Shown here piece after piece: positions 48,099 to 57,624 of a DNA stretch of 64,000 nt (the stretch's first letter is position 1; every line of letters begins with the position of its first letter). Location: the NCBI RefSeq assembly GCF_000314735.2, contig NZ_KB375270.1, positions 434,001 through 498,000 of the forward strand, given 5' to 3'. The translations under genes were made by a program, and so were the position numbers. Under the pieces are notes generated by a model that was not told where the DNA came from, ran no database searches, and saw only the letters and a list, made by a program, of their open reading frames with translations. Source of the stretch: Afipia felis ATCC 53690. Lineage in GTDB: Bacteria > Pseudomonadota > Alphaproteobacteria > Rhizobiales > Xanthobacteraceae.

Positions 48099-48598
48099 TG
48101 GCCGAAACTCCTAAAACGATGGCTCCCAAACCGACCGCCGCCAAGGCGAACCGCCGCGGTGCTGCGCGGCTCGCAGCCGTACAGGCACTCTATCAGATGG
48201 ACATCGCTGGCGCGGGCATCAACGACATCTTCGCAGAGTTCGAAAGCCACTGGCTCGGCAACGAAGTCGAGGGCGACGAGTACCTTCCGGCGGAAGCTGC
48301 GTTCTTTCGCGACATCGTCTCCGGCGTGGTGCGCGAACAGGGTCGGATCGACCCGATGCTGGACGATGCGCTCAACCGCGGCTGGCCGCTGAAGCGGATC
48401 GAGGCGATCCTGCGCGCGACGATGCGCGCGGGCGCGTATGAGCTGGGGCACCGCAGGGATGTTCCGGCGCGCGTCGTCATCAAGGAATATGTCGATGTCG
48501 CCCATGCTTTTGTCGAGACCGACGAAGCCGGGATGGTGAATGCCGTACTCGACCAGATCGCGCGGCAGTTTCGTACGGATGAATTCGCGAAAGGCTAG
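48098..48598 (+). CDS. nusB: Transcription antitermination factor NusB
   Basis: A 166-residue helical RNA-binding protein. A basic start, then RRGAARLAAVQALYQMDIAG, LDDALNRGWPLKRIEAILR and ARVVIKEYVDVAHAFVE are typical. It acts with NusE in rRNA antitermination. The ATG overlaps the ribH stop. Confidence 0.94.
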   Translation: MAETPKTMAPKPTAAKANRRGAARLAAVQALYQMDIAGAGINDIFAEFESHWLGNEVEGDEYLPAEAAFFRDIVSGVVREQGRIDPMLDDALNRGWPLKRIEAILRATMRAGAYELGHRRDVPARVVIKEYVDVAHAFVETDEAGMVNAVLDQIARQFRTDEFAKG

Positions 48599-48601
48599 GG
48601 A

Positions 48602-49573
48602 ATGGCCTCGGCGGAAGACGATCTCATCGCCCGTTATTTCCGCCCGCTCGCAACACATGCGGGTGCGCTGGGACTGATCGACGACGCCGCCATTCTGGCG
48701 GCTTCGGGCGAGGATATCGTCATCACCACCGACGCCATCGTCGAAGGTGTCCATTTCCTGCCCAACGATCCGCCCGCCACGCTCGCGCAGAAGGCGCTGC
48801 GAGTGAACCTGTCCGACCTCGCGGCGAAGGGGGCCGCGCCTGCCGGGTTCGTGCTGACGCTGGCGTTGCGGACAATCAGCGAAGCGTGGCTTGAACCTTT
48901 TGTGAAAGCGCTCAGTGAGGATGCGGAGGCGTTTGGCTGTCCCTTGCTCGGTGGCGATACGGTCTCGACGCCGGGACCGCTGATGATCTCGGTGACGATC
49001 TTCGGCAAGGTACCCACTGGCACGATGGTGCCGCGAAGCGGGGCGAAGCCGGGGGACGTCATTGCCGTAACGGGTACGATCGGCGATGCGGCACTCGGCC
49101 TTGCCTGCCTCAAGGGAAAGCATCTGCTCGACGATGCATCGGCTTGCGATGCATTGGTTGCGCGTTATCGCACGCCGCAGCCGCGCAATGCGCTGGCGGA
49201 AGCCATCCGCACCCATGCAAACGCGGCGATGGATATTTCGGACGGGCTCGCGGGCGATCTGGCCAAGCTCTGCGCGGCCTCGAAAGTGTCGGCCTCGGTG
49301 GAGGCGTCCGCCATACCGCTCTCAGATCCGGCGCGGCGGATTTTATCGTTCGGCACCGCCGGCATGGAGACGCTGATTACCGGCGGCGACGATTACGAGG
49401 TCCTCTGCACCATTTCCGAGAATCGCTGGACCTCCTTCCGCGAGGCAGCTGATCGTGCGGGCGTTGCGGTCGCCGCCATCGGTCGCACGCAAAAGGGGAT
49501 GTCAGCCCCGATCTTTCTTGATGCGTCGGGGATGCCGATGCCGCTGAAGCGCTTGTCCTACAGCCATTTTTAG
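48602..49573 (+). CDS. thiL: Thiamine-monophosphate kinase
   Basis: A 323-residue ATP-dependent kinase that makes thiamine pyrophosphate. Mg2+/nucleotide motifs DDAAIL, TTDAIVEGVHF, LLGGDTVSTPGP, MDISDGLAGDL and GGDDYEVLC are all present. Its ATG lies 3 bases after nusB. It ends the nrdR-ribD-ribE-ribH-nusB-thiL run, which is common in alphaproteobacteria. Confidence 0.95.
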   Translation: MASAEDDLIARYFRPLATHAGALGLIDDAAILAASGEDIVITTDAIVEGVHFLPNDPPATLAQKALRVNLSDLAAKGAAPAGFVLTLALRTISEAWLEPFVKALSEDAEAFGCPLLGGDTVSTPGPLMISVTIFGKVPTGTMVPRSGAKPGDVIAVTGTIGDAALGLACLKGKHLLDDASACDALVARYRTPQPRNALAEAIRTHANAAMDISDGLAGDLAKLCAASKVSASVEASAIPLSDPARRILSFGTAGMETLITGGDDYEVLCTISENRWTSFREAADRAGVAVAAIGRTQKGMSAPIFLDASGMPMPLKRLSYSHF

Positions 49574-49779
49574 AATTGGTGCGCTGCACCTAATCCTTTG
49601 GCATGTTCTAGCTTGCAAGACGATTTGGCTGTGGGCTGCATCATTGCGCCCGCAAAGTGATTTTGGCAGAGTTTGCGCCGAATTGGGGAAGCGATCGTCC
49701 GAGAGCTGCACTCATTTTGACGCGCCGTCCGCGCGCTGCGGAGCACGGCCGTCTTCCGGAAACATCAGGGGCCATTTCA

Positions 49780-51900
49780 ATGACAGCTTTGTGGTTGATC
49801 GTGCTTTGTGGGGCACTTTCTATTGTCTATGCGGTATGGGCGACCTCCTCGGTTTTGGGAGCCGATGCCGGTAATGCGCGAATGCAGGAAATCGCGGCGG
49901 CAGTGCGGGAAGGCGCGCAGGCCTATCTGCGCCGTCAGTACATGACGATCGCAATCGTCGGCATCGTGATCTTCGCGCTGCTCGCTTACTTCCTCGGTAT
50001 CCTTGTTGCGATTGGCTTCCTGATCGGTGCGGTGCTCTCCGGTGCGGCCGGCTTCATCGGCATGAACGTCTCGGTGCGCGCCAACGTCCGCACGGCGCAG
50101 GCTGCAACCAAGTCGCTTGCTGGCGGTCTTGAACTGGCTTTCAAGGCAGGCGCGATCACCGGCCTTCTGGTCGCGGGCCTCGCGCTGCTCGGCGTGACGC
50201 TCTACTTCATCGACCTCACTCACTTCCACGGGCTGAAGCCCAATGATCGCATCGTCATCGACGCGCTCGTGGCGCTCGGCTTCGGCGCGTCGCTGATCTC
50301 GATCTTCGCCCGTCTCGGCGGCGGCATCTTCACCAAGGGCGCGGACGTCGGCGGCGATCTGGTCGGCAAGGTGGAAGCGGGCATCCCCGAGGACGATCCA
50401 CGCAACCCGGCGACCATCGCCGACAACGTCGGCGACAACGTCGGCGACTGCGCGGGCATGGCGGCGGACCTGTTCGAGACCTACGCCGTGACCTCGGTCG
50501 CGACGATGGTGCTGGCTGCGATCTTCTTTGGGGGTACGCCGATCCTCACGCAGGTGATGACCCTGCCGCTCGCCATCGGCGGCATCTGCATCATCACCTC
50601 GATCCTCGGCACCTTCTTCGTCAAGCTCGGCCCGAGCCAGTCGATCATGGGCGCTCTCTACAAGGGGTTGATCGCGACCGGTGTGCTGTCGCTCGCGGGC
50701 GTGGCGATCGTGGTGCATCAGTTGATCGGCTTCGGTCCGCTGGCGGGCGTGAACTACACCGGCATGTCGCTGTTCCTCTGCGGCGTGGCGGGCCTTGCCG
50801 TCACCGGCCTTATCATCTGGATCACCGAGTACTACACCGGCACCGATTTCCGCCCGGTGAAGTCGATCGCGCAGTCTTCGGTCACCGGTCACGGCACCAA
50901 CGTGATCCAGGGCCTTGCGATCTCGATGGAGTCGACGGCGCTTCCCGCCATCGTCATCATCGCGGGCATCCTCGTCACCTACAGCCTCGCCGGTCTGTTC
51001 GGCATCGCGATTGCGACCACCACCATGCTCGCGCTGGCCGGCATGATCGTCGCGCTCGACGCCTTCGGTCCGGTCACGGACAACGCGGGCGGCATCGCGG
51101 AAATGGCGGGCTTGCCCAAGGAAGTCCGCAAGGCGACCGACGCGCTCGACGCGGTCGGTAACACCACCAAGGCTGTCACCAAGGGTTACGCGATCGGCTC
51201 CGCCGGTCTCGGCGCGCTGGTGCTGTTCGCGGCCTACAATCAGGACCTGAAGTTCTTCATCGCCGACTCGGCGCATCACCCGTACTTCGCGGGCGTATCG
51301 CCGGACTTCTCGCTCAACAGTCCTTACGTCGTGGTCGGCCTGCTGTTCGGTGGCCTGCTGCCGTATCTGTTCGGTGCGATGGGCATGACGGCGGTCGGCC
51401 GCGCGGCGGGCGCCATCGTCGAGGAAGTGCGCCGTCAGTTCCGTGAGAAGCCCGGCATTATGCAGGGCACCGACAAGCCGGACTACGGCAAGGCCGTGGA
51501 CCTGCTGACCAAGGCCGCGATCAAGGAAATGATCATTCCTTCGCTGCTGCCGGTGCTGTCGCCGATCTTTGTCTACTTCGTGATCTACGCGATCGCAGGC
51601 GGCGGCGCGGCAGGCAAGTCGGCGGCGTTCTCCGCAGTCGGCGCCATGCTGCTCGGCGTGATCGTCACCGGCCTGTTCGTCGCCATCTCGATGACTTCGG
51701 GCGGCGGCGCATGGGATAACGCCAAGAAGTACATCGAGGATGGTCATTTCGGCGGCAAGGGTTCGGACGCGCATAAGGCGGCCGTGACCGGTGATACTGT
51801 CGGCGATCCCTACAAGGACACGGCGGGCCCTGCCGTGAACCCGATGATCAAGATCACCAACATCGTGGCGCTGTTGCTGCTCGCGATTCTCGCGCACTGA
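49780..51900 (+). CDS. hppA: Membrane-bound proton-pumping pyrophosphatase, K+-independent type
   Basis: A 706-residue, 15-16-helix protein that couples pyrophosphate hydrolysis to H+ transport. The substrate loop [20 protein letters not shown], the acidic motif [16 protein letters not shown] and the C-terminal [19 protein letters not shown] are intact. In [16 protein letters not shown] the residue after GNTT is lysine. Potassium-independent enzymes have lysine here, whereas K+-dependent ones have alanine. ATG 49780 is chosen because the homologous sequence starts there. Confidence 0.96.
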   Translation: MTALWLIVLCGALSIVYAVWATSSVLGADAGNARMQEIAAAVREGAQAYLRRQYMTIAIVGIVIFALLAYFLGILVAIGFLIGAVLSGAAGFIGMNVSVRANVRTAQAATKSLAGGLELAFKAGAITGLLVAGLALLGVTLYFIDLTHFHGLKPNDRIVIDALVALGFGASLISIFARLGGGIFTKGADVGGDLVGKVEAGIPEDDPRNPATIADNVGDNVGDCAGMAADLFETYAVTSVATMVLAAIFFGGTPILTQVMTLPLAIGGICIITSILGTFFVKLGPSQSIMGALYKGLIATGVLSLAGVAIVVHQLIGFGPLAGVNYTGMSLFLCGVAGLAVTGLIIWITEYYTGTDFRPVKSIAQSSVTGHGTNVIQGLAISMESTALPAIVIIAGILVTYSLAGLFGIAIATTTMLALAGMIVALDAFGPVTDNAGGIAEMAGLPKEVRKATDALDAVGNTTKAVTKGYAIGSAGLGALVLFAAYNQDLKFFIADSAHHPYFAGVSPDFSLNSPYVVVGLLFGGLLPYLFGAMGMTAVGRAAGAIVEEVRRQFREKPGIMQGTDKPDYGKAVDLLTKAAIKEMIIPSLLPVLSPIFVYFVIYAIAGGGAAGKSAAFSAVGAMLLGVIVTGLFVAISMTSGGGAWDNAKKYIEDGHFGGKGSDAHKAAVTGDTVGDPYKDTAGPAVNPMIKITNIVALLLLAILAH

Positions 51901-51922
51901 TCTCAGGTCACACGATTGATGG

Positions 51923-51950
51923 AAAAGCCCGCGGCATGCCGCGGGCTTTT
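51923..51950. terminator. Terminator of hppA
   Basis: AAAAGCCCGCGGCA (51923-51936) and TGCCGCGGGCTTTT (51937-51950) make an exact 28-base palindrome, followed by CTG. It works in both directions. Confidence 0.9.
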
Positions 51951-52102
51951 CTGTTGATCGGGTCGGCGCGGCACGTTGTGGCAGTTTTAAGACAAGGAGG
52001 CTCGCAATCCCCGGATAAATTTCAGCGCGCGGCCGGAAACCGGAGCATGCCTTTCGCGTTGGAGGTCAGGGCCGGAAGCGACCGGCGTTAGGGAGCGATG
52101 CC

Positions 52103-52255
52103 ATGGCAGGCGACGACAAGGATCCGTTCGAGCAGGGGAAGCTCGCGCGCTTCAATCACGAGCCGCGCAAGAATCCCTATCCGGAAGGCACTGAACAGCA
52201 CGACCGCTGGGAGCAGGGCTACGACTTCGTCGCGCGTGGGCTGGTCGCGGTGTAA
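52103..52255 (+). CDS. Rmf/CrpP-like 50-residue protein
   Basis: ATG 52103 to TAA 52253-52255 encodes a soluble 50-residue protein. Its middle RKNPYPEGTEQHDRWEQGYD resembles Rmf/CrpP-type proteins, which include ribosome modulation factor. AGGGAG lies just before the ATG. The hydrophilic, Arg/Glu-rich composition fits ribosome binding, but activity is not known. The 200-base leader contains two short hairpins. Confidence 0.75.
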   Translation: MAGDDKDPFEQGKLARFNHEPRKNPYPEGTEQHDRWEQGYDFVARGLVAV

Positions 52256-52279
52256 CGCGACCGGCGCCTCATCCGAAAA

Positions 52280-52753
52280 TCAGTCGCGGAACCTGACCAG
52301 TTTGAAGATCGGCGCAAGGTAGCTGATCTCCTGGCCGCTGGTCGGCGTGGTGCGGCTGATGAAGTCGAAAATCTTGCCGTCCTTGAGGCCGTAGTTCGCG
52401 ACGCGGCGGACGGTACGGTTTTTGTCGAAATAGACGGCGATGACGCGCTGGTCGATCACCTGCTGGTGCATGAAGGCGACCTTCCGCTCCGTGCGCTGCG
52501 AGATGTAATAGAACACGTCGCCGTCCAGCGTCGCGACGGTGGAAGGTGTGCCCAGCACCACCAGAACCTGATCCTGGCTCGCGCCGATCTGAACCTGCTC
52601 CAGTGCGCCGGGTGGCAGGATGTAGCCGCGTTGGAATTGCTCGCTGGTGCATCCGGCGAGAGCAAGGCCGAACGCCATGGCAACAAGGGTGCCACGGAGG
52701 GTGCCCGTCATGGAGCGGGAGCGGAAAGAGGGGGCGAGGGCGCGAAACGTCAT
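52280..52753 (-). CDS. bamE: BamE/SmpA-type outer-membrane lipoprotein
   Basis: A 157-residue lipoprotein. The signal sequence ends in a lipobox LAGC (cysteine near residue 35 from the ATG at 52753). Then come YILPPGALEQVQIGASQDQVLVVLG, VFYYISQRTERKVAF and VFDKN-type segments of the SmpA/OmlA fold. It should be part of the outer-membrane protein insertion machine. ATG 52711 is an alternative start that leaves a shorter signal peptide. It is divergent from the chaperone gene. Confidence 0.87.
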   Translation of the reverse strand: MTFRALAPSFRSRSMTGTLRGTLVAMAFGLALAGCTSEQFQRGYILPPGALEQVQIGASQDQVLVVLGTPSTVATLDGDVFYYISQRTERKVAFMHQQVIDQRVIAVYFDKNRTVRRVANYGLKDGKIFDFISRTTPTSGQEISYLAPIFKLVRFRD

Positions 52754-52872
52754 CTCAGGCGAAGGCCTTTCTTGCAGTCGCGAGGTTCTTGCATCGCAGG
52801 AGCGGTTGACGTACCCGGCGGCACGCTTCATTGCAACCACAGAACCGCGTGCCCGGACAAGCGGGCAGGTCA

Positions 52873-53415
52873 ATGGATCGGAAGATGTTCTCGTTTCTCA
52901 AGAAGTCGCCCCCGACGCAGCGCAGCATCGAGGTCATCTATGGCATGATCGTGGCGCAGGCCCGCCAGCCGGCCTTCTATGCCGCTCTTCAGGTGCCGGA
53001 CACGGTCAGCGGCCGGTTCGATATGGTGCTGCTGCATTTGTGGATGGTATTGCGGATGCTGCGGCAGGACCCGACAGGGGAGGAACCGGCACAAAAGCTG
53101 TTCGACCACTTTTGTACCGATATGGACGATAATCTGCGTGAAATGGGGGTAGGCGACCTCACCGTCCCAAAACGGATGCGGAAGTTCGGCGAGGCCTTTT
53201 ACGGCCGCTCGGCGGCCTACGATGCCGCGCTGGCCGCAGGCCCGGCGGAGCTTGAGGCTGCGCTGAACCGCAACATTTTCAACGAGGCCGATGCCGCCAA
53301 CGCCGATAGGCTTGCCGTTTACGTTGCGGAGACGCTGGCGCAACTTGCCCAGGTCGATAGGGCAGCTTTCGTGCGCGGCGCGTGGCAATTCCCGGCAGTG
53401 AAGGCGGAGGGATAA
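52873..53415 (+). CDS. Ubiquinol-cytochrome c chaperone (CBP3-like)
   Basis: A 180-residue soluble protein of the ubiquinol-cytochrome c chaperone family, which aids assembly of the bc1 complex. IEVIYGMIVAQARQPAFY, LLHLWMVLRMLRQ and MDDNLREMGVGDLTVPKRM are typical. ATG 52873 or 52885 may be the start. It precedes DUF177 by 4 bases. Confidence 0.88.
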   Translation: MDRKMFSFLKKSPPTQRSIEVIYGMIVAQARQPAFYAALQVPDTVSGRFDMVLLHLWMVLRMLRQDPTGEEPAQKLFDHFCTDMDDNLREMGVGDLTVPKRMRKFGEAFYGRSAAYDAALAAGPAELEAALNRNIFNEADAANADRLAVYVAETLAQLAQVDRAAFVRGAWQFPAVKAEG

Positions 53416-53419
53416 CCGG

Positions 53420-53986
53420 ATGAGCGGACACCACCCCCATTCTGATAATCCCTGGAGCCACCCGATGATGGTGGCGAAAATCCCGGCTGCCGGAGTGCAG
53501 GTGACGTTTGCTGCCAATGCGGCCGAGCGAGCCGCGCTGGCGCAGGTCGCAGGTGTGCGGGAGATTTTGGAGGCGCAGGCGAGCTTCCATCTCACCCATG
53601 TCAGGGGAGCGATCCAGGCGCGGGGCCATGTCACCGGTCTGATCGGCCAGGATTGCGTGGTGACGCTTGAGCCCCTCGAAAACCGGGTCGAGGAGGAGGT
53701 CGACGTTATTTTCGCCGAGCCCGACACGGCCGCGGCGGCCACGCCCAAGGTGGATATCGACGAGGATGAACCGGACCCGCCGGAAATCATCGTCAACGGG
53801 AGCATCGATCTTGGACGGCTCGCGACCGACATGCTGTTCCTCGGGATCGATCCCTATCCTCGGAAGGCGGATGCAGCCTTTGCGGCGACAGACGAGACCT
53901 CGGATCCGGCGGAACATCCGTTCGCGGCCCTGAAGGCTCTCCAGCAAGCCCCGAAGGGCAGTCCGAAAAGGTCGAAAAAGGACTGA
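53420..53986 (+). CDS. DUF177 family protein (YceD-like)
   Basis: A 188-residue soluble protein of the DUF177/YceD family, which has been implicated in 23S rRNA processing. The end of the domain, VNGSIDLGRLATDMLFLGIDPYP, is preserved; the C-terminus is charged and ends with KRSKKD. In many bacteria rpmF follows directly; here no rpmF lies before plsX. Confidence 0.85.
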   Translation: MSGHHPHSDNPWSHPMMVAKIPAAGVQVTFAANAAERAALAQVAGVREILEAQASFHLTHVRGAIQARGHVTGLIGQDCVVTLEPLENRVEEEVDVIFAEPDTAAAATPKVDIDEDEPDPPEIIVNGSIDLGRLATDMLFLGIDPYPRKADAAFAATDETSDPAEHPFAALKALQQAPKGSPKRSKKD

Positions 53987-54170
53987 TTCACACCGTTCAA
54001 GGAACGAGACAGGCCGGTCAAGATATTGTATCGGCTTCCGAACTGGCTATTGTTCATGGGACGGCGGTATGACTGTCTCCCATTAGCCGTCTCGCATTAC
54101 CAATCGCGGTTCGTTTCCCGTCAGTTGCAAACTCGTCGGGCCGCCGCACAATCAGGTTCTTACACCGGCC

Positions 54171-55232
54171 ATGGCCCAGAAGGTTCGTATTGCGCTCGAT
54201 GCCATGGGCGGCGATTTCGGCCCACCCGTGGTGGTTCCGGGTGCAGGAATCTCGCTGATCCGGCATCCCGACACGGAGTTCATCCTGTTCGGCGACAGCG
54301 CCGCGATCAATCGGGAACTCGATGTGCATCCGGCCATGAAGGCGGCTTCAAGGGTCGTCCATACCGATGTTGCCATCACCATGGAGGAGAAACCGAGCCA
54401 GGCTCTACGCCGTGGCCGGAAGTCATCCTCGATGTGGCTCGCGCTCGACGCCGTCCGCAAGGGTGAGGCCGACGTTGCCGTGTCCGCTGGCAACACCGGC
54501 GCACTGATGGCGATGTCGCGATTCAACCTGCGGATGCTGCCCGGCATCGACCGGCCGGCGATCGCCTGCGTGTGGCCGACGATCCGCAGCGAATCCGTCG
54601 TGCTCGACGTCGGCGCCTCGATCGGCGGCGACGCACACCATCTGGCCTTGCTCGCGATCATGGGCAGCGCGATGGCGCGGGTTCTGTTCGACATCGAACG
54701 GCCGACGGTGGGCCTGCTCAATATCGGGGTCGAGGAGGTCAAGGGCGTCGAGGAGGTGAAGGAGGCCGCTGAACTGCTGCGCTCCATGAACCTGCCGGAG
54801 CTCGACTTCATCGGGTTCGTCGAGGGTGATGGAATCGGCAAGGGAGCCGCCGACGTGATCGTCACCGAAGGCTTTTCCGGCAACATCGCGCTGAAGACGG
54901 CCGAGGGCACCGCACGTCAGATCGCGGAATATCTGCGCAGCGCGATGAGCCGCACCTGGCGCTCCAAGCTCGGCTATCTGTTCGCCAAGAGCGCCTTCAA
55001 GGCGCTGCGGGACAAGATGGACCCGCGCAAGGTCAATGGCGGGGTGTTTCTCGGCCTCAACGGCGTCGTGATTAAAAGCCATGGCGGCACCGACGCCGAG
55101 GGCTTTGCGTCCGCCGTGGATGTTGGCTATGAGATGGTCCGTTACGATCTCCTGACAAAGATCAATCAAACTCTCAACCGTGACGGCGGGTCGCTGACCC
55201 TTATGCCGGCCGCGCAGGAGGCTGTTTCGTGA
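54171..55232 (+). CDS. plsX: Phosphate acyltransferase PlsX
   Basis: A 353-residue enzyme that turns acyl-ACP to acyl-phosphate for phospholipid synthesis. [31 protein letters not shown] and [20 protein letters not shown] are diagnostic. The 184-base gap before it has no gene. The stop overlaps the GTG of fabH. Confidence 0.95.
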   Translation: MAQKVRIALDAMGGDFGPPVVVPGAGISLIRHPDTEFILFGDSAAINRELDVHPAMKAASRVVHTDVAITMEEKPSQALRRGRKSSSMWLALDAVRKGEADVAVSAGNTGALMAMSRFNLRMLPGIDRPAIACVWPTIRSESVVLDVGASIGGDAHHLALLAIMGSAMARVLFDIERPTVGLLNIGVEEVKGVEEVKEAAELLRSMNLPELDFIGFVEGDGIGKGAADVIVTEGFSGNIALKTAEGTARQIAEYLRSAMSRTWRSKLGYLFAKSAFKALRDKMDPRKVNGGVFLGLNGVVIKSHGGTDAEGFASAVDVGYEMVRYDLLTKINQTLNRDGGSLTLMPAAQEAVS

Positions 55233-56206
55233 GTGTGATGCGTTCGGTTGTGATCGGGCATGGCGCGTACCTGCCCGAGCGCGTGGTGACCAATGCCGAG
55301 CTTGCCGGCAAGGTCGATACCTCGGATGAGTGGATCGTCCAGCGCACCGGCATCCGCCAGCGCCATATCGCGGCGGATGGCGAGTTCACCTCCCACCTCG
55401 GCCTCAAGGCGGCGCAGGCGGCGATCGCCGACGCGAAAATCGATCCGCAGTCGATCGACCTGATCGTGCTCGCGACCTCGACGCCGGATCACACCTTTCC
55501 CGCGACCGCAGTGCAGATCCAGAACGGGCTCGGCATCCATCACGGTGCGGCGTTCGACTTGCAGGCGGTTTGCAGCGGCTTCATTTTCGCGCTGGCAACG
55601 GCGGACAATTTCCTGAAAGCCGGCACCTACAAGCGCGCTCTGGTGATCGGGGCGGAGACGTTTTCCCGCATTCTCGACTGGAATGATCGCGGCACCTGCG
55701 TGCTGTTCGGCGACGGGGCGGGGGCGGTAGTCCTCGAGGCGCAACAGCAGCAAGGCACCAGCGTCGACCGGGGCATTCTCACCACGCATCTGCGTTCGGA
55801 CGGCCGCCACAAGGACAAGCTCTATGTCGATGGCGGGCCGTCCTCGACGCAGACCGTCGGTCATCTGCGTATGGAAGGCCGCGAAGTGTTCAAACATGCC
55901 GTCGGCATGATCACGGACGTGATCGTCGACGCTTTTGCGGCGACGGGAACCACGGCAGAAGACATCGACTGGCTTGTTCCACATCAGGCGAACAAGCGGA
56001 TTATCGACGCATCGGCCAAGAAACTCGATATCGCGCCGCAAAAGGTCGTTCTGACGGTGGACCGGCACGGCAATACGTCGGCCGCTTCGATTCCGCTCGC
56101 ATTGGCGACGGCAGCCGATGACGGACGCATCAAACGGGGCGATCTGGTGATGCTGGAAGCAATGGGCGGAGGGTTTACCTGGGGTTCGGCGCTGTTGCGT
56201 TGGTAA
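55229..56206 (+). CDS. fabH: Beta-ketoacyl-ACP synthase III
   Basis: A 325-residue thiolase-fold condensing enzyme that starts fatty-acid synthesis from acetyl-CoA and malonyl-ACP. The catalytic C115 is in LQAVCSGF, the histidine in PHQANKR and the asparagine in GNTSAAS. The start is GTG at 55229: AGGAGG lies 7 bases upstream, while the ATG at 55238 is too far away. It overlaps plsX by four bases. Confidence 0.95.
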   Translation: MSVMRSVVIGHGAYLPERVVTNAELAGKVDTSDEWIVQRTGIRQRHIAADGEFTSHLGLKAAQAAIADAKIDPQSIDLIVLATSTPDHTFPATAVQIQNGLGIHHGAAFDLQAVCSGFIFALATADNFLKAGTYKRALVIGAETFSRILDWNDRGTCVLFGDGAGAVVLEAQQQQGTSVDRGILTTHLRSDGRHKDKLYVDGGPSSTQTVGHLRMEGREVFKHAVGMITDVIVDAFAATGTTAEDIDWLVPHQANKRIIDASAKKLDIAPQKVVLTVDRHGNTSAASIPLALATAADDGRIKRGDLVMLEAMGGGFTWGSALLRW

Positions 56207-56334
56207 AATTTAGGTCGAATGCCGCGGATTATTATGTCCGAATATCATGCGGTTGCATGATGAGCACGGTTGACCCGTTGTAACTAACCTCTTATTTTTA
56301 AGCATAATTTGCACGCTGTAGCTGGGGTCGGATC

Positions 56335-56682
56335 ATGAGCGAGAGCGGAAAAACAGTCACACGAGTCGATTTGTGCGAGGCGGTTTACCAGAAGGTCGGC
56401 CTGTCGCGGACGGAGTCGGCTGCGTTTGTCGAACTCGTTCTGAAGGAGATCACCGATTGCCTTGAGAAGGGCGAAACGGTGAAGCTCTCCTCATTCGGCT
56501 CTTTCATGGTGCGCAAAAAGGGCGAGCGCATCGGCCGCAACCCCAAGACCGGGACCGAGGTGCCGATCTCTCCGCGCCGGGTCATGGTGTTCAAGCCCTC
56601 TGCGATCCTGAAGCAGCGCATCAACAACGGTGTTGATACCACGGAAAGCACACCGGTCCCGACCAGCGTGGCTGCGGGTTAA
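56335..56682 (+). CDS. ihfA: Integration host factor subunit alpha
   Basis: A 115-residue DNA-bending protein of the HU/IHF family. [46 protein letters not shown] arms and [17 protein letters not shown] are present. The C-terminal 20 residues are variable. It has its own leader of 128 bases. Confidence 0.94.
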   Translation: MSESGKTVTRVDLCEAVYQKVGLSRTESAAFVELVLKEITDCLEKGETVKLSSFGSFMVRKKGERIGRNPKTGTEVPISPRRVMVFKPSAILKQRINNGVDTTESTPVPTSVAAG

Positions 56683-56811
56683 ACCCGCCGGACGGGCGGC
56701 GTTCCCGCCGCCTATCCGCAAAGCACCGAATCGTTTCCGAAAATCCGAAAAAGCGTTACCCTTGCAATCACGGGATGATTCATGCCGTGATTCTGACAGG
56801 GGGCTTGCCTT

Positions 56812-57582
56812 TTGGAAAAGGCACCGGACGCATTTCGGACCATCAGCGAGGTGGCGGAGGATCTCGATATCCCGGCCCACGTGCTGCGGTTTTGGGAGAC
56901 GCGCTTCGTTCAGATCAAGCCGATGAAACGCAGCGGCGGGCGTCGGTACTACCGGCCCGACGATGTCGAACTGCTGCGTGGAATCCGCCGTCTGCTGTAC
57001 GGCGAGGGCTATACCATCCGCGGGGTGCAGCGCATTTTGCGCGAGCATGGCGTCAAGGCGGTCCAGAATCTCGACGAGGCCACTCTCGCGCCGGCCTCGC
57101 TGTCGGGTCCTGCGTTCGAGGCGTTGCCGCAAAGCGCGGCCCACGAATTTTCCTCTGACGACGAGGAGGAGACCGCCGAAATCGACGAGGAAGAGATTGA
57201 AGACTCGGGTGACGCCGAAGAGGCTGACGAGGACGAAGAGCTCGAACTCGAAACCGACAGCCCGCCGCTCCGTCCCTCCATGGACTTCGTGCCTTCGATG
57301 TCGGAGCGTATCGGCCCGCTGCCGCCGGCTGCGGCCAAGCGTGCTCCGGACGTCCCTGTGGCGACGGTGACGAAGCCTGCGACCTTGCGGGCATCCGTGA
57401 GTCATAACGGAGCCGATGCCTATGCGCCGCCGGAAGTGCGTCATGGTCTTCACCAGAGCGGCCATCAACAAGCCAGAGTCCAGCAGACCAGAATTCGCGG
57501 CGACGGGCAGGCCAAGCTTCGCTCCGTTCTCGACGACCTGTTGAGCGCGCGTGCTCTACTCGACCGGGCGATGGGCGGTTGA
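56812..57582 (+). CDS. MerR-family transcriptional regulator
   Basis: A 256-residue protein. The N-terminal MerR-type winged helix is [20 protein letters not shown], ending [20 protein letters not shown] very acidic segment follows (about 113-148, [18 protein letters not shown] and more), then a C-terminal helix ending in RALLDRAM. There is no cysteine effector domain. The start is TTG at 56812, supported by AGGGGG about 9 bases upstream; no ATG/GTG fits as well. It follows ihfA by 129 bases. Confidence 0.82.
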   Translation: MEKAPDAFRTISEVAEDLDIPAHVLRFWETRFVQIKPMKRSGGRRYYRPDDVELLRGIRRLLYGEGYTIRGVQRILREHGVKAVQNLDEATLAPASLSGPAFEALPQSAAHEFSSDDEEETAEIDEEEIEDSGDAEEADEDEELELETDSPPLRPSMDFVPSMSERIGPLPPAAAKRAPDVPVATVTKPATLRASVSHNGADAYAPPEVRHGLHQSGHQQARVQQTRIRGDGQAKLRSVLDDLLSARALLDRAMGG

Positions 57583-57624
57583 CGGCATGACCGTCATCTA
57601 GTCACACCCGCGGGATCAATCGAC

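Noticed and set aside
49777..51897. 706-codon minus-strand frame opposite hppA
   Set aside because: Mirror of a highly conserved membrane protein; the predicted product is almost only charged residues.
52061..52086. GGTCAGGGCCGGAAG, similar to the apical loop of SRP RNA
   Set aside because: The flanking sequence does not form the long SRP helix, and the bases instead make a GCCGG/CCGGC hairpin in the leader of the small gene.
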